A stretch of DNA of 46,275 bases from Pseudomonadota bacterium (lineage in GTDB: Bacteria > Desulfobacterota > Syntrophorhabdia > Syntrophorhabdales > Syntrophorhabdaceae). The position numbers were made by a program, and so were the translations under genes. The notes beneath the pieces were generated by a model, which did no database searches, was not told the origin of the DNA, and saw nothing but the letters and a program-made list of their open reading frames with translations. The stretch spans positions 1 through 46,275 of the forward strand of contig JAPLKC010000103.1 of NCBI GenBank assembly GCA_026388255.1, given 5' to 3'. This document shows, piece by piece, positions 36,299 to 44,204 of this stretch (positions within the stretch are counted from its first letter, which is position 1; the number at the start of each line of letters is the position of its first letter).

Positions 36299-36799
36299 TT
36301 ATATCAAGTTGCCTTCATTCGCATGCCTGCGTCGGCTCCTTGTCGACTCCTCGGTCTGCTTTTGAATGCAACTCGGTATTACAGGGTGTCCGAGCCATGT
36401 TTTTAGGTCAACTTCAGTCACAACACCTTCTCTCATGAACAATTCAGTCAGTCCCATAATACGGCTCGTTTTTTCAGAATTCTTCCAGCCTATGAGGATT
36501 TTGATCCCGATTTCTTCCAGGGCTGTATTTACATCGGGATGATGGATTTTATAATGGATGTCAGTAAAAATATTAGGCTTAACAACGGGAAAATCCGGGG
36601 AAGTTAAGTCTACTTCAGAAATAAGAGCCCTATCCTTAGTGACAAATTGATGCGGTCTTATGTGTAATATTCTGGCTGGCACCTCACCGTTCAATGCAAG
36701 CAGCAACCAGCAGGCATGCATCTGTGGCGTACCGGATGTAAAAACACATGCAGGTACCATATATTCTGTGTAAATTCTTGCAAAGTAAAGTGATATCAA
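36299..36799 (-). pseudogene. Fragment of a CARF/RtcR-like regulator
   Basis: The readable 166 residues contain VFTSGTPQMHACWLLLALNG, EVPARILHIRP and VDLTSPDFPVVKP, which resemble the ligand-binding half of RtcR-type CARF regulators (compare the TTGTHVAQICWFLL region of RtcR, from memory). The expected N-terminal part and the entire sigma-54 AAA+ and DNA-binding domains are absent; the last 25 residues are basic low-complexity sequence that looks like read-through. CARF domains bind cyclic oligonucleotides or RNA-end signals. The fragment sits between rimM and trmD, on the opposite strand, immediately before the trmD promoter. It is most likely a decayed remnant. Confidence 0.5.
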
Positions 36800-36809
36800 A
36801 AAAGAAATA

Positions 36810-36818
36810 TGCTATAGT
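36810..36818 (+). promoter_or_regulatory. Extended -10 promoter for trmD
   Basis: TGC-TATAGT (36810-36818) with no clear -35 box; the start would be about 45 bases upstream of the trmD ATG. It would restore transcription of the downstream half of the translation cluster after the insertion. Confidence 0.45.
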
Positions 36819-36869
36819 ATCCTGTTTTTCGAAAGACATAAAACTGGAACTAAATAAATAATTAATAAA

Positions 36870-37604
36870 ATGATAATTACCATTCTGACATTGTTTCCGA
36901 ACATATTTGCATCGCCCCTACAGGAAAGCATCATAAAAAAAGCAACGGACAAGGGCCTTGTTGCCTTTAATATTGTAAATATCAGGGACTTTGCAGAAGA
37001 CATACACAGGACATGCGATGACGCCCCTTACGGCGGAGGCCCGGGCATGGTTATGAAGATAGACCCAATATATAAGGCTATGCAGCACGTTGAGGCACAA
37101 ATGGGAAAGCCGAAGCATATCCTTCTAACACCGCAGGGCCGGGTCTTCGAAGAAGCAACGGCAGTCAGACTGTCAAAGTTGTCCCACATCTCCCTTATCT
37201 GCGGAAGATACGAAGGCATAGATGAAAGGGTACTTCAATTTGTTGACGAAGAGATATCCATCGGCGATTATGTGCTTTCAGGAGGAGAGATGCCTGCACT
37301 TGTTCTGATAGACGCCATTGTCAGGCACATCCCTGGGGCGCTGGGCAACGAGCAGTCAACATTGGACGAGAGCCATACGGACAAGCTTCTCGAATACCCA
37401 CAGTATACAAGGCCGCCTTTATTTATGGACATGGAAGTACCTCCGGTACTCTTATCAGGCGACCACGAAGAGATACGAAAATGGAGGCGAAAAGAGGCGA
37501 TAAAAAAAACGTTTTTTAAAAGACCCGATCTTATGGATGCCTTTGAGCCAAACGATGAAGACAGGAAATTGTTAAGGCAGATAATGGAGGATATCCCTGA
37601 ATAA
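36870..37604 (+). CDS. trmD: tRNA (guanine37-N1)-methyltransferase TrmD, 244 aa
   Basis: SPOUT-fold enzyme that methylates G37 next to the anticodon and prevents frameshifting. Landmarks: ILTLFPNIF at the N-terminus, DDAPYGGGPGMVMK, LICGRYEGIDERV, the knot loop EISIGDYVLSGGE and the C-terminal RRKEAIKKTFFKRPDL. Length is normal. The ribosome site is weak (AT-rich leader). Its last codons overlap the start of the next methyltransferase gene by 8 bases. Confidence 0.97.
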   Translation: MIITILTLFPNIFASPLQESIIKKATDKGLVAFNIVNIRDFAEDIHRTCDDAPYGGGPGMVMKIDPIYKAMQHVEAQMGKPKHILLTPQGRVFEEATAVRLSKLSHISLICGRYEGIDERVLQFVDEEISIGDYVLSGGEMPALVLIDAIVRHIPGALGNEQSTLDESHTDKLLEYPQYTRPPLFMDMEVPPVLLSGDHEEIRKWRRKEAIKKTFFKRPDLMDAFEPNDEDRKLLRQIMEDIPE

Positions 37605-38178
37605 AGTCTATTTAGCCATTATCCATTATCCTGTGTATGACAAGAACAGAGATATAATCGCAACAAGCGTAACCAACCTGGAATTACATGACATTGCAAG
37701 AAGTTGCATGACATTTGGTATTGAGTTATGCTATATTGTTACGCCACTTACCAGACAGAGGGAAATATCGGAGAAGCTTATCCACCACTGGGAACATGGG
37801 TACGGGGCAACATACAACCCCAAAAGGAGTGCGGCACTAAAGAGGGTAAGGATAATAAGCGATTTCAACGAAATGTTGGAAGAAGTTAAAATAAACGGCG
37901 CTCCTATAATCATAGGGACATCCTCCCATGAGAGGGCGCATAAAGCGATAGGCTATCGAGAGCTTCGCGCATGGACTGAAAGAGAAGAAAGACCTTTTCT
38001 TATGTTGTTCGGGACAGGCTGGGGTCTGACCGATGAAACAACAGATTTATGCGAGAAGATGCTCATACCGATAAAAGGTGCAGGCGAATATAACCATCTA
38101 TCCTTAAGGGTAGCGCTCGGCATCATTCTTGACAGAATTTTTGGTGAAAGAGGAGACAAACATGAACGAGATGATTGA
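37597..38178 (+). CDS. SPOUT-type RNA methyltransferase (tRNA_m1G_MT_9 type), apparent CTG start, 193 aa
   Basis: Protein that follows trmD in many deltaproteobacteria: [41 protein letters not shown] and the knot segment [15 protein letters not shown] show a SPOUT methyltransferase fold; the RNA substrate is unknown. The conserved N-terminus reads [16 protein letters not shown] and extends upstream of the first possible GTG (37633). The only initiation codon that keeps it is CTG 37597, placed 6 bases after GGAGG (37586-37590); an in-frame stop at 37582 excludes anything longer. The gene overlaps trmD by 8 bases and rplS by 17 bases. Confidence 0.85.
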   Translation: MNKVYLAIIHYPVYDKNRDIIATSVTNLELHDIARSCMTFGIELCYIVTPLTRQREISEKLIHHWEHGYGATYNPKRSAALKRVRIISDFNEMLEEVKINGAPIIIGTSSHERAHKAIGYRELRAWTEREERPFLMLFGTGWGLTDETTDLCEKMLIPIKGAGEYNHLSLRVALGIILDRIFGERGDKHERDD

Positions 38179-38509
38179 TTTAATTGAAAAAGAACATATG
38201 AGGCTCGATTTACCGGAGATAAACATCGGCGACAACGTAAAGGTCTATACGAAAATCCTGGAAGGAGACAAGGAGCGCATACAGGTTTTCGAGGGCGTTG
38301 TCATAAGAAGAAGGGGCGGCAATACCAGGGCAACCTTTACTGTGAGAAAGGTATCTTACAGCGTCGGGATAGAAAAGACATTCCCCGTGCATTCACCCCT
38401 TATAGACACTATCGAGGTAATAAGCAAGAGCAAGATCAGGAGAGCAAGGCTTTTCTACTTGAGGAACCTGAGAGGAAAAGCAGCAAAACTCAAAGAAAAA
38501 AGGTATTAA
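38162..38509 (+). CDS. rplS: 50S ribosomal protein L19, 115 aa
   Basis: Large-subunit protein at the 30S-50S interface. Recognised by [45 protein letters not shown] and the [16 protein letters not shown] tail. ATG 38162 follows AGAGGAG and gives the usual length; the frame is open to 38129 but this adds residues outside the family. It overlaps the preceding methyltransferase gene by 17 bases, and its stop overlaps rnhB by one. Confidence 0.97.
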   Translation: MNEMIDLIEKEHMRLDLPEINIGDNVKVYTKILEGDKERIQVFEGVVIRRRGGNTRATFTVRKVSYSVGIEKTFPVHSPLIDTIEVISKSKIRRARLFYLRNLRGKAAKLKEKRY

Positions 38510-39093
38510 TGGCTTGTTCTCTCACAGGGCTCATTGGCGGGATTGATGAGGCCGGCAGGGGACCGCTTGCGGGACCTGTGGTATCATCGTGCGTTATCTG
38601 GAAAGAATTGCCCGGTGAAAGAGCAGCGATCAATGACTCAAAACTCCTTACTGAAAAAAAAAGGGTGGAATTTTTCAGATGGATCTTTGCCAATGCATAT
38701 AAAATAGGCATAGGAACCGCAACCCATGAGGAGATAGAAAAGATAAACATCCTGAGAGCCAGTCTCCTGTCAATGGAAAGGGCTCTTAAGGATACAGATA
38801 TTCAGCCGGACCTCCTGCTCATTGACGGGAATTACGGTATAAAGACATTTCCGCGCAGCAAACCGATAGTAAAGGGGGACAGGAAGTGTTTCTTCGTTGC
38901 CTGCGCCTCCATCATTGCAAAGGTTGTAAGGGACAGCATCATGGAAGAATATGATGCGCTTTACCCTCAATACAATTTCAGGAAAAATAAAGGCTATCCC
39001 ACAAAAGATCACAGAAAGGCAATAGAAGAATATGGGGCTTCTCCCATTCACAGAAAAACATTCAAGGGTGTAAAAGAATATCTTGTCGGGTAA
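38509..39093 (+). CDS. rnhB: Ribonuclease HII, 194 aa
   Basis: Removes RNA from RNA-DNA hybrids and single ribonucleotides from DNA. The DEDD-type active site is visible: D13-E14 in GGIDEAGRGPLAGPVV, D106 in LLLIDGN and D142 in AKVVRDSIM, with the C-terminal KGYPTKDHRKAI element. The ATG shares one base with the rplS stop (TAATG). Length is typical. Confidence 0.97.
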   Translation: MACSLTGLIGGIDEAGRGPLAGPVVSSCVIWKELPGERAAINDSKLLTEKKRVEFFRWIFANAYKIGIGTATHEEIEKINILRASLLSMERALKDTDIQPDLLLIDGNYGIKTFPRSKPIVKGDRKCFFVACASIIAKVVRDSIMEEYDALYPQYNFRKNKGYPTKDHRKAIEEYGASPIHRKTFKGVKEYLVG

Positions 39094-39433
39094 AAGAGAA
39101 GAAGGTATACAAGGCGAAGAGGAGGCAACAAAAACCTTGAAGAGCAAAGGCTACAAAATAATTGAGAAAAATTACAGGAGCCCCTTCGGAGAACTTGACA
39201 TTATAGCTGAAGAAGGTGGTTATCTTGTGTTTGTTGAGGTAAAAAAAAGGAATACCCGAACCTTTGGCAATTCCCTTGAAGCTATCAATGCCGTAAAAAA
39301 GAAACGTATAGTCAAAACCGCTATGTTTTATATGAAAACCCATAAATGCCTTGATAGAAAAGTGAGGTTTGATGTAGTAGGTATTGACAGGGAAAATGTG
39401 AAGATAGTAAAACATGCATTCATACTGGAATAA
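39083..39433 (+). CDS. yraN: YraN/UPF0102 family protein, 116 aa
   Basis: Endonuclease-fold (Holliday-junction-resolvase-like) family of unclear function. Signature: GEEEATKTLKSKGYKIIEKN, FGELDIIAE and VFVEVKKR carry the conserved E, D and ExK residues of this fold. It starts at TTG 39083 inside the rnhB 3' end, and its stop overlaps the larB ATG by one base. The position after rnhB is standard. Confidence 0.93.
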   Translation: MSGKREEGIQGEEEATKTLKSKGYKIIEKNYRSPFGELDIIAEEGGYLVFVEVKKRNTRTFGNSLEAINAVKKKRIVKTAMFYMKTHKCLDRKVRFDVVGIDRENVKIVKHAFILE

Positions 39434-40173
39434 TGGAAAAAAAACTCATAGATCTGCTTAATGCCGTGAAAGATGGGGTAACATCCGTTGAAAAGGCCTA
39501 TGAATCCTTAAAGGATATGCCTTTTGAGGATTTGAACCATACAAAGATTGACCATCACAGGGTATTACGGAAAGGTATGGAAGAGGTCATATTCGGAGAA
39601 GGCAAAACTCTTGCGCAGATTACGGATATTGTCAGTGCTATGAGAGCAAAAAACCTGGATGTGCTTGCCACGCGAGTCGATAAGAAGACAGGCAGACAGA
39701 TTCTGAAGCAATTTCCTGAAGGAATCTACAATGAAGATGCCCGATGTTTCTATATAAAAGAAGATAATACAACCAAAGGGAAAGGTACAATTCTCATCGT
39801 ATCTGCTGGCACCAGCGACAACAGGGTAGCGGAAGAGGCATATGTTACATCTCATTTTTTTGGGAATCAGACAGAAAAGCTCCATGATGTCGGTGTTGCA
39901 GGCATACACAGGCTTTTTCAAAACCTTGATATGCTGAAAAAGGCACGGGTAATTATAGTAACTGCAGGCATGGAAGGTGCGCTACCGTCTATTGTGGCCG
40001 GCGTTGTCGGGGTGCCGGTAATTGGTGTGCCAACAAGCATAGGCTATGGTGCCAGTTTCGGCGGTCTTACAGCACTCCTCGCAATGCTCAATTCATGTTC
40101 CACTGTTTCGGTGTTCAATATTGACAATGGTTTCGGTGCAGCATACTTCGCAACCCTGATAAACCGGTTATGA
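39433..40173 (+). CDS. larB: LarB-type nicotinate-dinucleotide carboxylase, 246 aa
   Basis: First enzyme of nickel-pincer nucleotide synthesis: carboxylates and hydrolyses nicotinic acid adenine dinucleotide. The C-terminal half is PurE-like, with VSAGTSDNRVAEEA, DVGVAGIHRL, VTAGMEGALPS and VIGVPTSIGYGASFGG. The N-terminal DHHRVLRKGMEEVIFGEGKT element is typical of LarB and not of PurE. It overlaps larC by four bases (ATGA). LarE, the sulfur-donating enzyme, is not in the window. Confidence 0.94.
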   Translation: MEKKLIDLLNAVKDGVTSVEKAYESLKDMPFEDLNHTKIDHHRVLRKGMEEVIFGEGKTLAQITDIVSAMRAKNLDVLATRVDKKTGRQILKQFPEGIYNEDARCFYIKEDNTTKGKGTILIVSAGTSDNRVAEEAYVTSHFFGNQTEKLHDVGVAGIHRLFQNLDMLKKARVIIVTAGMEGALPSIVAGVVGVPVIGVPTSIGYGASFGGLTALLAMLNSCSTVSVFNIDNGFGAAYFATLINRL

Positions 40174-41339
40174 ATATACTCTATATAGACCCCATTTTTG
40201 GTATAAGCGGCGATATGGCAATCAGCTCATTTATCGATGCAGGACTGCCTTTTGAAGAATTTGAGGGGTTACTGAAAAAAATGCCCCTGCCTGTGCCTTC
40301 AATAATACCGGAAAAGAGGATGCACGGCATTATTGAAGGTATACACCTGAACATTGAACATTCCCATATCCACCTTACAATCAGGGAGATGGAAGATATC
40401 ATAGAAAAGGTAGAGACACAGACAAAGATCAAGGAAGACGTAAGGGCCATGCTGGCCATTATACTCAATGCCGAGGCAAAGGTGCACGGGGTGTCAAGAG
40501 ACGAACTGCACCTGCATGAACTGTCTAATATTGATACGCTCATCGATCTTTTCGGCGTTGCAAAGGGAATGGATTATTTCGGGATAGATAAGGTCTTTTG
40601 CGGGCCCATTCCCCACGGCCGGGGTACGATAAAAACATCCCACGGAATTATACCCAATCCGCCTCCGGTTACCCTCGAAATCCTTTCAGGGTTCAGGACG
40701 GTTTTTCTTGAAGAACCCCTGGAACTTACCACCCCTACAGGCGCAACTATAGTAAGTCATTATGTAAGGGATAGGAATATCCAGCCACCACCATTCAAAA
40801 TTGAAAATATCGGGCATGGAGTAGGCACATACAAAACGAATAAGCCCGATGTCCTTAGAATATTCATCGGAAAATCTGAAGAACCAGCCTTTGAGGAAGA
40901 AGATATATGGGTCATAGAAACGGATATAGACGATATGGAAATGGAATATATCGGCGCAGTTGCCGACAGGATAAGGAGTGCCGGCGCCCTTGATGTCCTC
41001 TATTTCCCCGTATATATGAAAAAAGGCAGAATCGGTATGCGGCTCTCAATCACTTCAAGAACAGAAATGCTGCAACGCATGACAAAAATACTTTTTGCTG
41101 AAACAACTACATTCGGACTGCGGGTACGGACAGAACACAGAAATGTGTTAAAAAGAGAGGAAATTCTCGTTGAGACATCCTATGGGAGCATCAGGGTAAA
41201 ATATGGTTATGACATCAATGGCAGTCTCATAAAAACACATATCGAGTTTGAAGACGTCAAAAAAATTGCCGAAGAAACGGGTTTGCCCTACCGATCGGTA
41301 TTAGAGATGCTCGAATCTGAAATAAGGGGTAAGAAATAA
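40170..41339 (+). CDS. larC: LarC nickel-pincer cofactor insertion protein, 389 aa
   Basis: Cyclometallase that inserts nickel into the pincer cofactor of lactate racemase and related enzymes. N-terminal YIDPIFGISGDM, His-rich HSHIHL, the DELHLHELSNIDTL motif, CGPIPHGRGT, TTPTGATIV and the C-terminal ETDIDDMEMEYIG segment mark an intact single protein; no programmed frameshift (as in lactobacilli) is needed. Last gene of the trmD-larC row. The cofactor user, a LarA-type racemase, is not visible here. Confidence 0.95.
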   Translation: MNILYIDPIFGISGDMAISSFIDAGLPFEEFEGLLKKMPLPVPSIIPEKRMHGIIEGIHLNIEHSHIHLTIREMEDIIEKVETQTKIKEDVRAMLAIILNAEAKVHGVSRDELHLHELSNIDTLIDLFGVAKGMDYFGIDKVFCGPIPHGRGTIKTSHGIIPNPPPVTLEILSGFRTVFLEEPLELTTPTGATIVSHYVRDRNIQPPPFKIENIGHGVGTYKTNKPDVLRIFIGKSEEPAFEEEDIWVIETDIDDMEMEYIGAVADRIRSAGALDVLYFPVYMKKGRIGMRLSITSRTEMLQRMTKILFAETTTFGLRVRTEHRNVLKREEILVETSYGSIRVKYGYDINGSLIKTHIEFEDVKKIAEETGLPYRSVLEMLESEIRGKK

Positions 41340-41396
41340 TTCTAATTTTAAATCTATCTGCCGCAATAAACTCAGGAAACTCCGGTTATTTTCCTC

Positions 41397-41425
41397 TTGA
41401 CACATATTTCCCTTTTTGTTATAAA
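41397..41425 (+). promoter_or_regulatory. Sigma-70 promoter of the formyltransferase-like gene
   Basis: TTGACA (41397-41402), 17-base spacer, TATAAA (41420-41425), close to consensus. It would start transcription about 45 bases before ATG 41478. Confidence 0.75.
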
Positions 41426-41477
41426 CGACCCAGTTAAGACGCTTTCTTGTAAATATTATAAAATAGAAATGTGAGAA

Positions 41478-42344
41478 ATGACAGCAAGATTGGTTTATGA
41501 TCCCTCTTATGCACCAATGAATTATGCCTGCGGCGTTTCAGGCTCCGGAAGTAATTACGACAAAATTTACGCATACGATCCCGATAAACATCACGTCGTT
41601 TTCAGCAACGCGCCGGGCTGTGAAGGTATAGTAAAAGCAAAAAAACATCTTACCCCGGCAGTTTCGATAGATTCTGATAGATATTTCCATGATATGTGCA
41701 GACTTGAAAAAGTTCCCAGATATGGCGTTGAAAGGGACAGTTATGATATGGCAATTATGACGCTTGTAGAGCAAGCATTGAACGGTCAACCGGATCTCAT
41801 ATGCCTGGCTGGCTATGACCTGTGGATAGGGAACTGGATGGTTGATAGATACTATCCAAAAATTCTTAACGTTCATCCGGGTGATGCGAGGAAATACATT
41901 GGACTCGGATGGATACCTACTGCCAAAGCAATATTGGCAGAAGAAAGCAGTGTAAAAGCAACTGTATTTTTTGTTGATCAAAGCGATGATGGCGGTCCCA
42001 TCCTGATCCAGTCGGCATCCTTGCCGATCTCACGCTGGGATAATGAGTTGCGTGACATAAGAAAATTCGCTGAAAAAACAGAAACAAGGGCTCTCAAGGC
42101 ATTCAGGGAAGCTGCGCAAAGAGAAGGAAACAATCTTTACAAATCACTTCAGGAGGTTTCTGCCAGTGTTCAGGAAGTTCTGAAAGTCGAAGGAGATTGG
42201 CAGATATACCCTTTTGCCGTGCATGAACTCATTGCAAAAGGCAGGGCAACCCTTGATGGCAGAACACTCTATATCGACGGCGTGAAAATGCCGGAGGAAG
42301 GGTGGCAGGTTGATAAATATGGTTTTGCTGCCAGCATAAGTTAA
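41478..42344 (+). CDS. PurN-like formyltransferase-fold protein, 288 aa
   Basis: N-terminal region resembles glycinamide ribonucleotide formyltransferase: GVSGSGSNYDKI in place of the nucleotide-binding GRGSN loop, LICLAGYDLWIG, and the catalytic N131 and H133 (ILNVHPGD) plus the Asp of QSDDGGPILIQS (D170/171). Residues about 190-288 form an extra C-terminal domain not found in PurN (ordinary PurN is about 190-210 aa). All three catalytic residues are present, so formyl or related one-carbon transfer is likely, but the substrate is uncertain. It is transcribed alone from a strong promoter, not within a pur operon. Confidence 0.75.
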   Translation: MTARLVYDPSYAPMNYACGVSGSGSNYDKIYAYDPDKHHVVFSNAPGCEGIVKAKKHLTPAVSIDSDRYFHDMCRLEKVPRYGVERDSYDMAIMTLVEQALNGQPDLICLAGYDLWIGNWMVDRYYPKILNVHPGDARKYIGLGWIPTAKAILAEESSVKATVFFVDQSDDGGPILIQSASLPISRWDNELRDIRKFAEKTETRALKAFREAAQREGNNLYKSLQEVSASVQEVLKVEGDWQIYPFAVHELIAKGRATLDGRTLYIDGVKMPEEGWQVDKYGFAASIS

Positions 42345-42364
42345 AATTAATCCTAAGACGTTAG

Positions 42365-42390
42365 AAGGGGGCGCTTTTTAGCGCCCCCTT
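42365..42390. terminator. Bidirectional terminator between convergent genes
   Basis: AAGGGGGCGCT (42365-42375), loop TTTT, AGCGCCCCCTT (42380-42390): an 11-bp perfect GC-rich stem. It lies 20 bases after the formyltransferase-like gene and about 50 bases before the end of the convergent chemoreceptor gene. T runs are short, so it may work partly as a blocker. Confidence 0.75.
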
Positions 42391-42442
42391 AGTTAAATAA
42401 AAACCCTCTCGCCTTTCAAGGTTTTTGCGTACCCATAATCAA

Positions 42443-44068
42443 CTACAGTTTAAACTCACTTACCGCTATTTCCATAGTCTCAGATAAATCTGACAGCTTT
42501 ATCGATGACGATGCAACATTCTCAGCCGAGGCGCATGTATTTTTTGATATCGATGCTATCTGCTCTATATCCTTGCTGATTTCCTCGGATGTGGCAGACA
42601 TCTCTTCTGTCGCAGAGGCAATCTCCTGAACCATGACCTGAAGCTCGTTGGCGCTTACCACTATATCCTGGAGCGCAGAACCGGCCCGTGTCACAAGGTC
42701 CACACCAAGATTGACATTGCTCGTGGCATTTTCCATTGAATTGACTGCCATAGAGACTTCGTCCTGAATCGCCTTTATCATTTGACCTATTTCTGAAGTT
42801 GAGTGGGCGGTTCTCTCTGCAAGCTTTCTCACCTCGTCTGCAACAACAGCGAATCCCCTGCCCTGATCCCCTGCCCGGGCTGCTTCTATTGCAGCATTGA
42901 GGGCAAGAAGATTTGTCTGATCTGCTATTTCATTAATGACATTTACGATATCTCCTATCTGTTTTGATCGTTCACCAAGAGATTTTACAAATCTTCCCGA
43001 ATCATCAACAATCCTGGCAATCTCCTTTACCTTCTGTACCGATTTCGTCACTATTTGATCTCCTTCCTTTGCTACCACTACTGTATTGGAAGCAGATTTT
43101 GCAATGTTATTCACGTTTTGAGCAATATCCAGTATGGTCTGGGACATTTCTTCCGAGGCTGTAGCCACCTGCGAGGACCTGTTTGCCTGCTCGCTTGACC
43201 CAGTTGACATATGTTTGGCGCTGGAGTTCATCTCCTGGGCTGCCGACGATATCTGATTCGCAGCCGACTTCATGTCTGTTACAACAGTTCGCCACTGCTT
43301 TTTGAGGCTTATCAGGGCATCTTTTACCACATTGAATTCATCCTTTGTTGCACCTCCCAGATCTACCGCAAGGTCTCCGTTGGCAAATTTTGAAGTCAAA
43401 TAAGCGATACGGCCAATAGGTCGAAGTATGGACCTCGTTATCAAAAAGGCTGCCACAGTGCCTATCGCCATTGATATAAAACCACATACGAGAAGAAATA
43501 ATTTTGCCCCGCTGGCGCTGTCCATGATCCCCTCAAGGCTTGCCTTCAAACCCTGATCCTGGTGCTGGACCATCTCATCCATGGCGCCGATAAGCTCCTT
43601 CGATGCAGGCACTGCCTCGTTCAAATATTTTTGTGAAGCCTCTGTACTGTTCCCGCCTGCTACAAGATCAATGATCTGATTGTTTATTGCCTGAGCTTTT
43701 TCAAGCAGCCCCTTGTACTTCCCGATTATTGCTTTTCCTTTATCAATTGTCTCCAGTTTTTCAAGCTTATCAAGCTCTTCCTTGTACATCTTCGTTTTTG
43801 CTGTTACATTCTCTTTTTCCCTGTTTAATGCACCGCTGTCCTTTTCTGATGCAATAATTGCTAATGAGTTGTATACACTGTGAACGGCGTTGATTATTTT
43901 CTGTGATAATATTGTTTTCTCGTAGACAACCTTCATGATTTCATTTGTCCTGCTGCTGACGTTTCCCAGGCCAGCGAAGGAGATAACACAAATGAGAACA
44001 ACAAAAAATATACACATCCCGAAGGAGACATATAGGCGTTTTTTAATGCTGACGCTTCGAAGATCCAT
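42443..44068 (-). CDS. Methyl-accepting chemotaxis protein with four-helix-bundle sensor, 541 aa
   Basis: Transmembrane chemoreceptor. Order: membrane helix 1 ([20 protein letters not shown], about 12-31), periplasmic 4HB sensor (about 35-185), helix 2 ([20 protein letters not shown]), HAMP linker, then a long cytoplasmic signalling domain whose conserved tip reads [20 protein letters not shown]. No CheR-tethering pentapeptide is at the C-terminus (ends VSEFKL). It signals to CheA/CheW; no other che genes are in the core region. It is divergent from pcnB. Confidence 0.94.
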   Translation of the reverse strand: MDLRSVSIKKRLYVSFGMCIFFVVLICVISFAGLGNVSSRTNEIMKVVYEKTILSQKIINAVHSVYNSLAIIASEKDSGALNREKENVTAKTKMYKEELDKLEKLETIDKGKAIIGKYKGLLEKAQAINNQIIDLVAGGNSTEASQKYLNEAVPASKELIGAMDEMVQHQDQGLKASLEGIMDSASGAKLFLLVCGFISMAIGTVAAFLITRSILRPIGRIAYLTSKFANGDLAVDLGGATKDEFNVVKDALISLKKQWRTVVTDMKSAANQISSAAQEMNSSAKHMSTGSSEQANRSSQVATASEEMSQTILDIAQNVNNIAKSASNTVVVAKEGDQIVTKSVQKVKEIARIVDDSGRFVKSLGERSKQIGDIVNVINEIADQTNLLALNAAIEAARAGDQGRGFAVVADEVRKLAERTAHSTSEIGQMIKAIQDEVSMAVNSMENATSNVNLGVDLVTRAGSALQDIVVSANELQVMVQEIASATEEMSATSEEISKDIEQIASISKNTCASAENVASSSIKLSDLSETMEIAVSEFKL

Positions 44069-44204
44069 CTTCTTTACCCCCTATAAAAAACAACTTCATT
44101 TCACAATAGTGCCCAAAAGTGCTACACATTTATTATATTATCGTTTTTCGCCAATTTTTCTTAAGTTGGCCTGTCGGCAGTTTGCTTTTTCGATTGAGTG
44201 TGTT

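Noticed and set aside
40170-41339. Programmed frameshift in larC
   Set aside because: The gene is a single uninterrupted frame of normal length.
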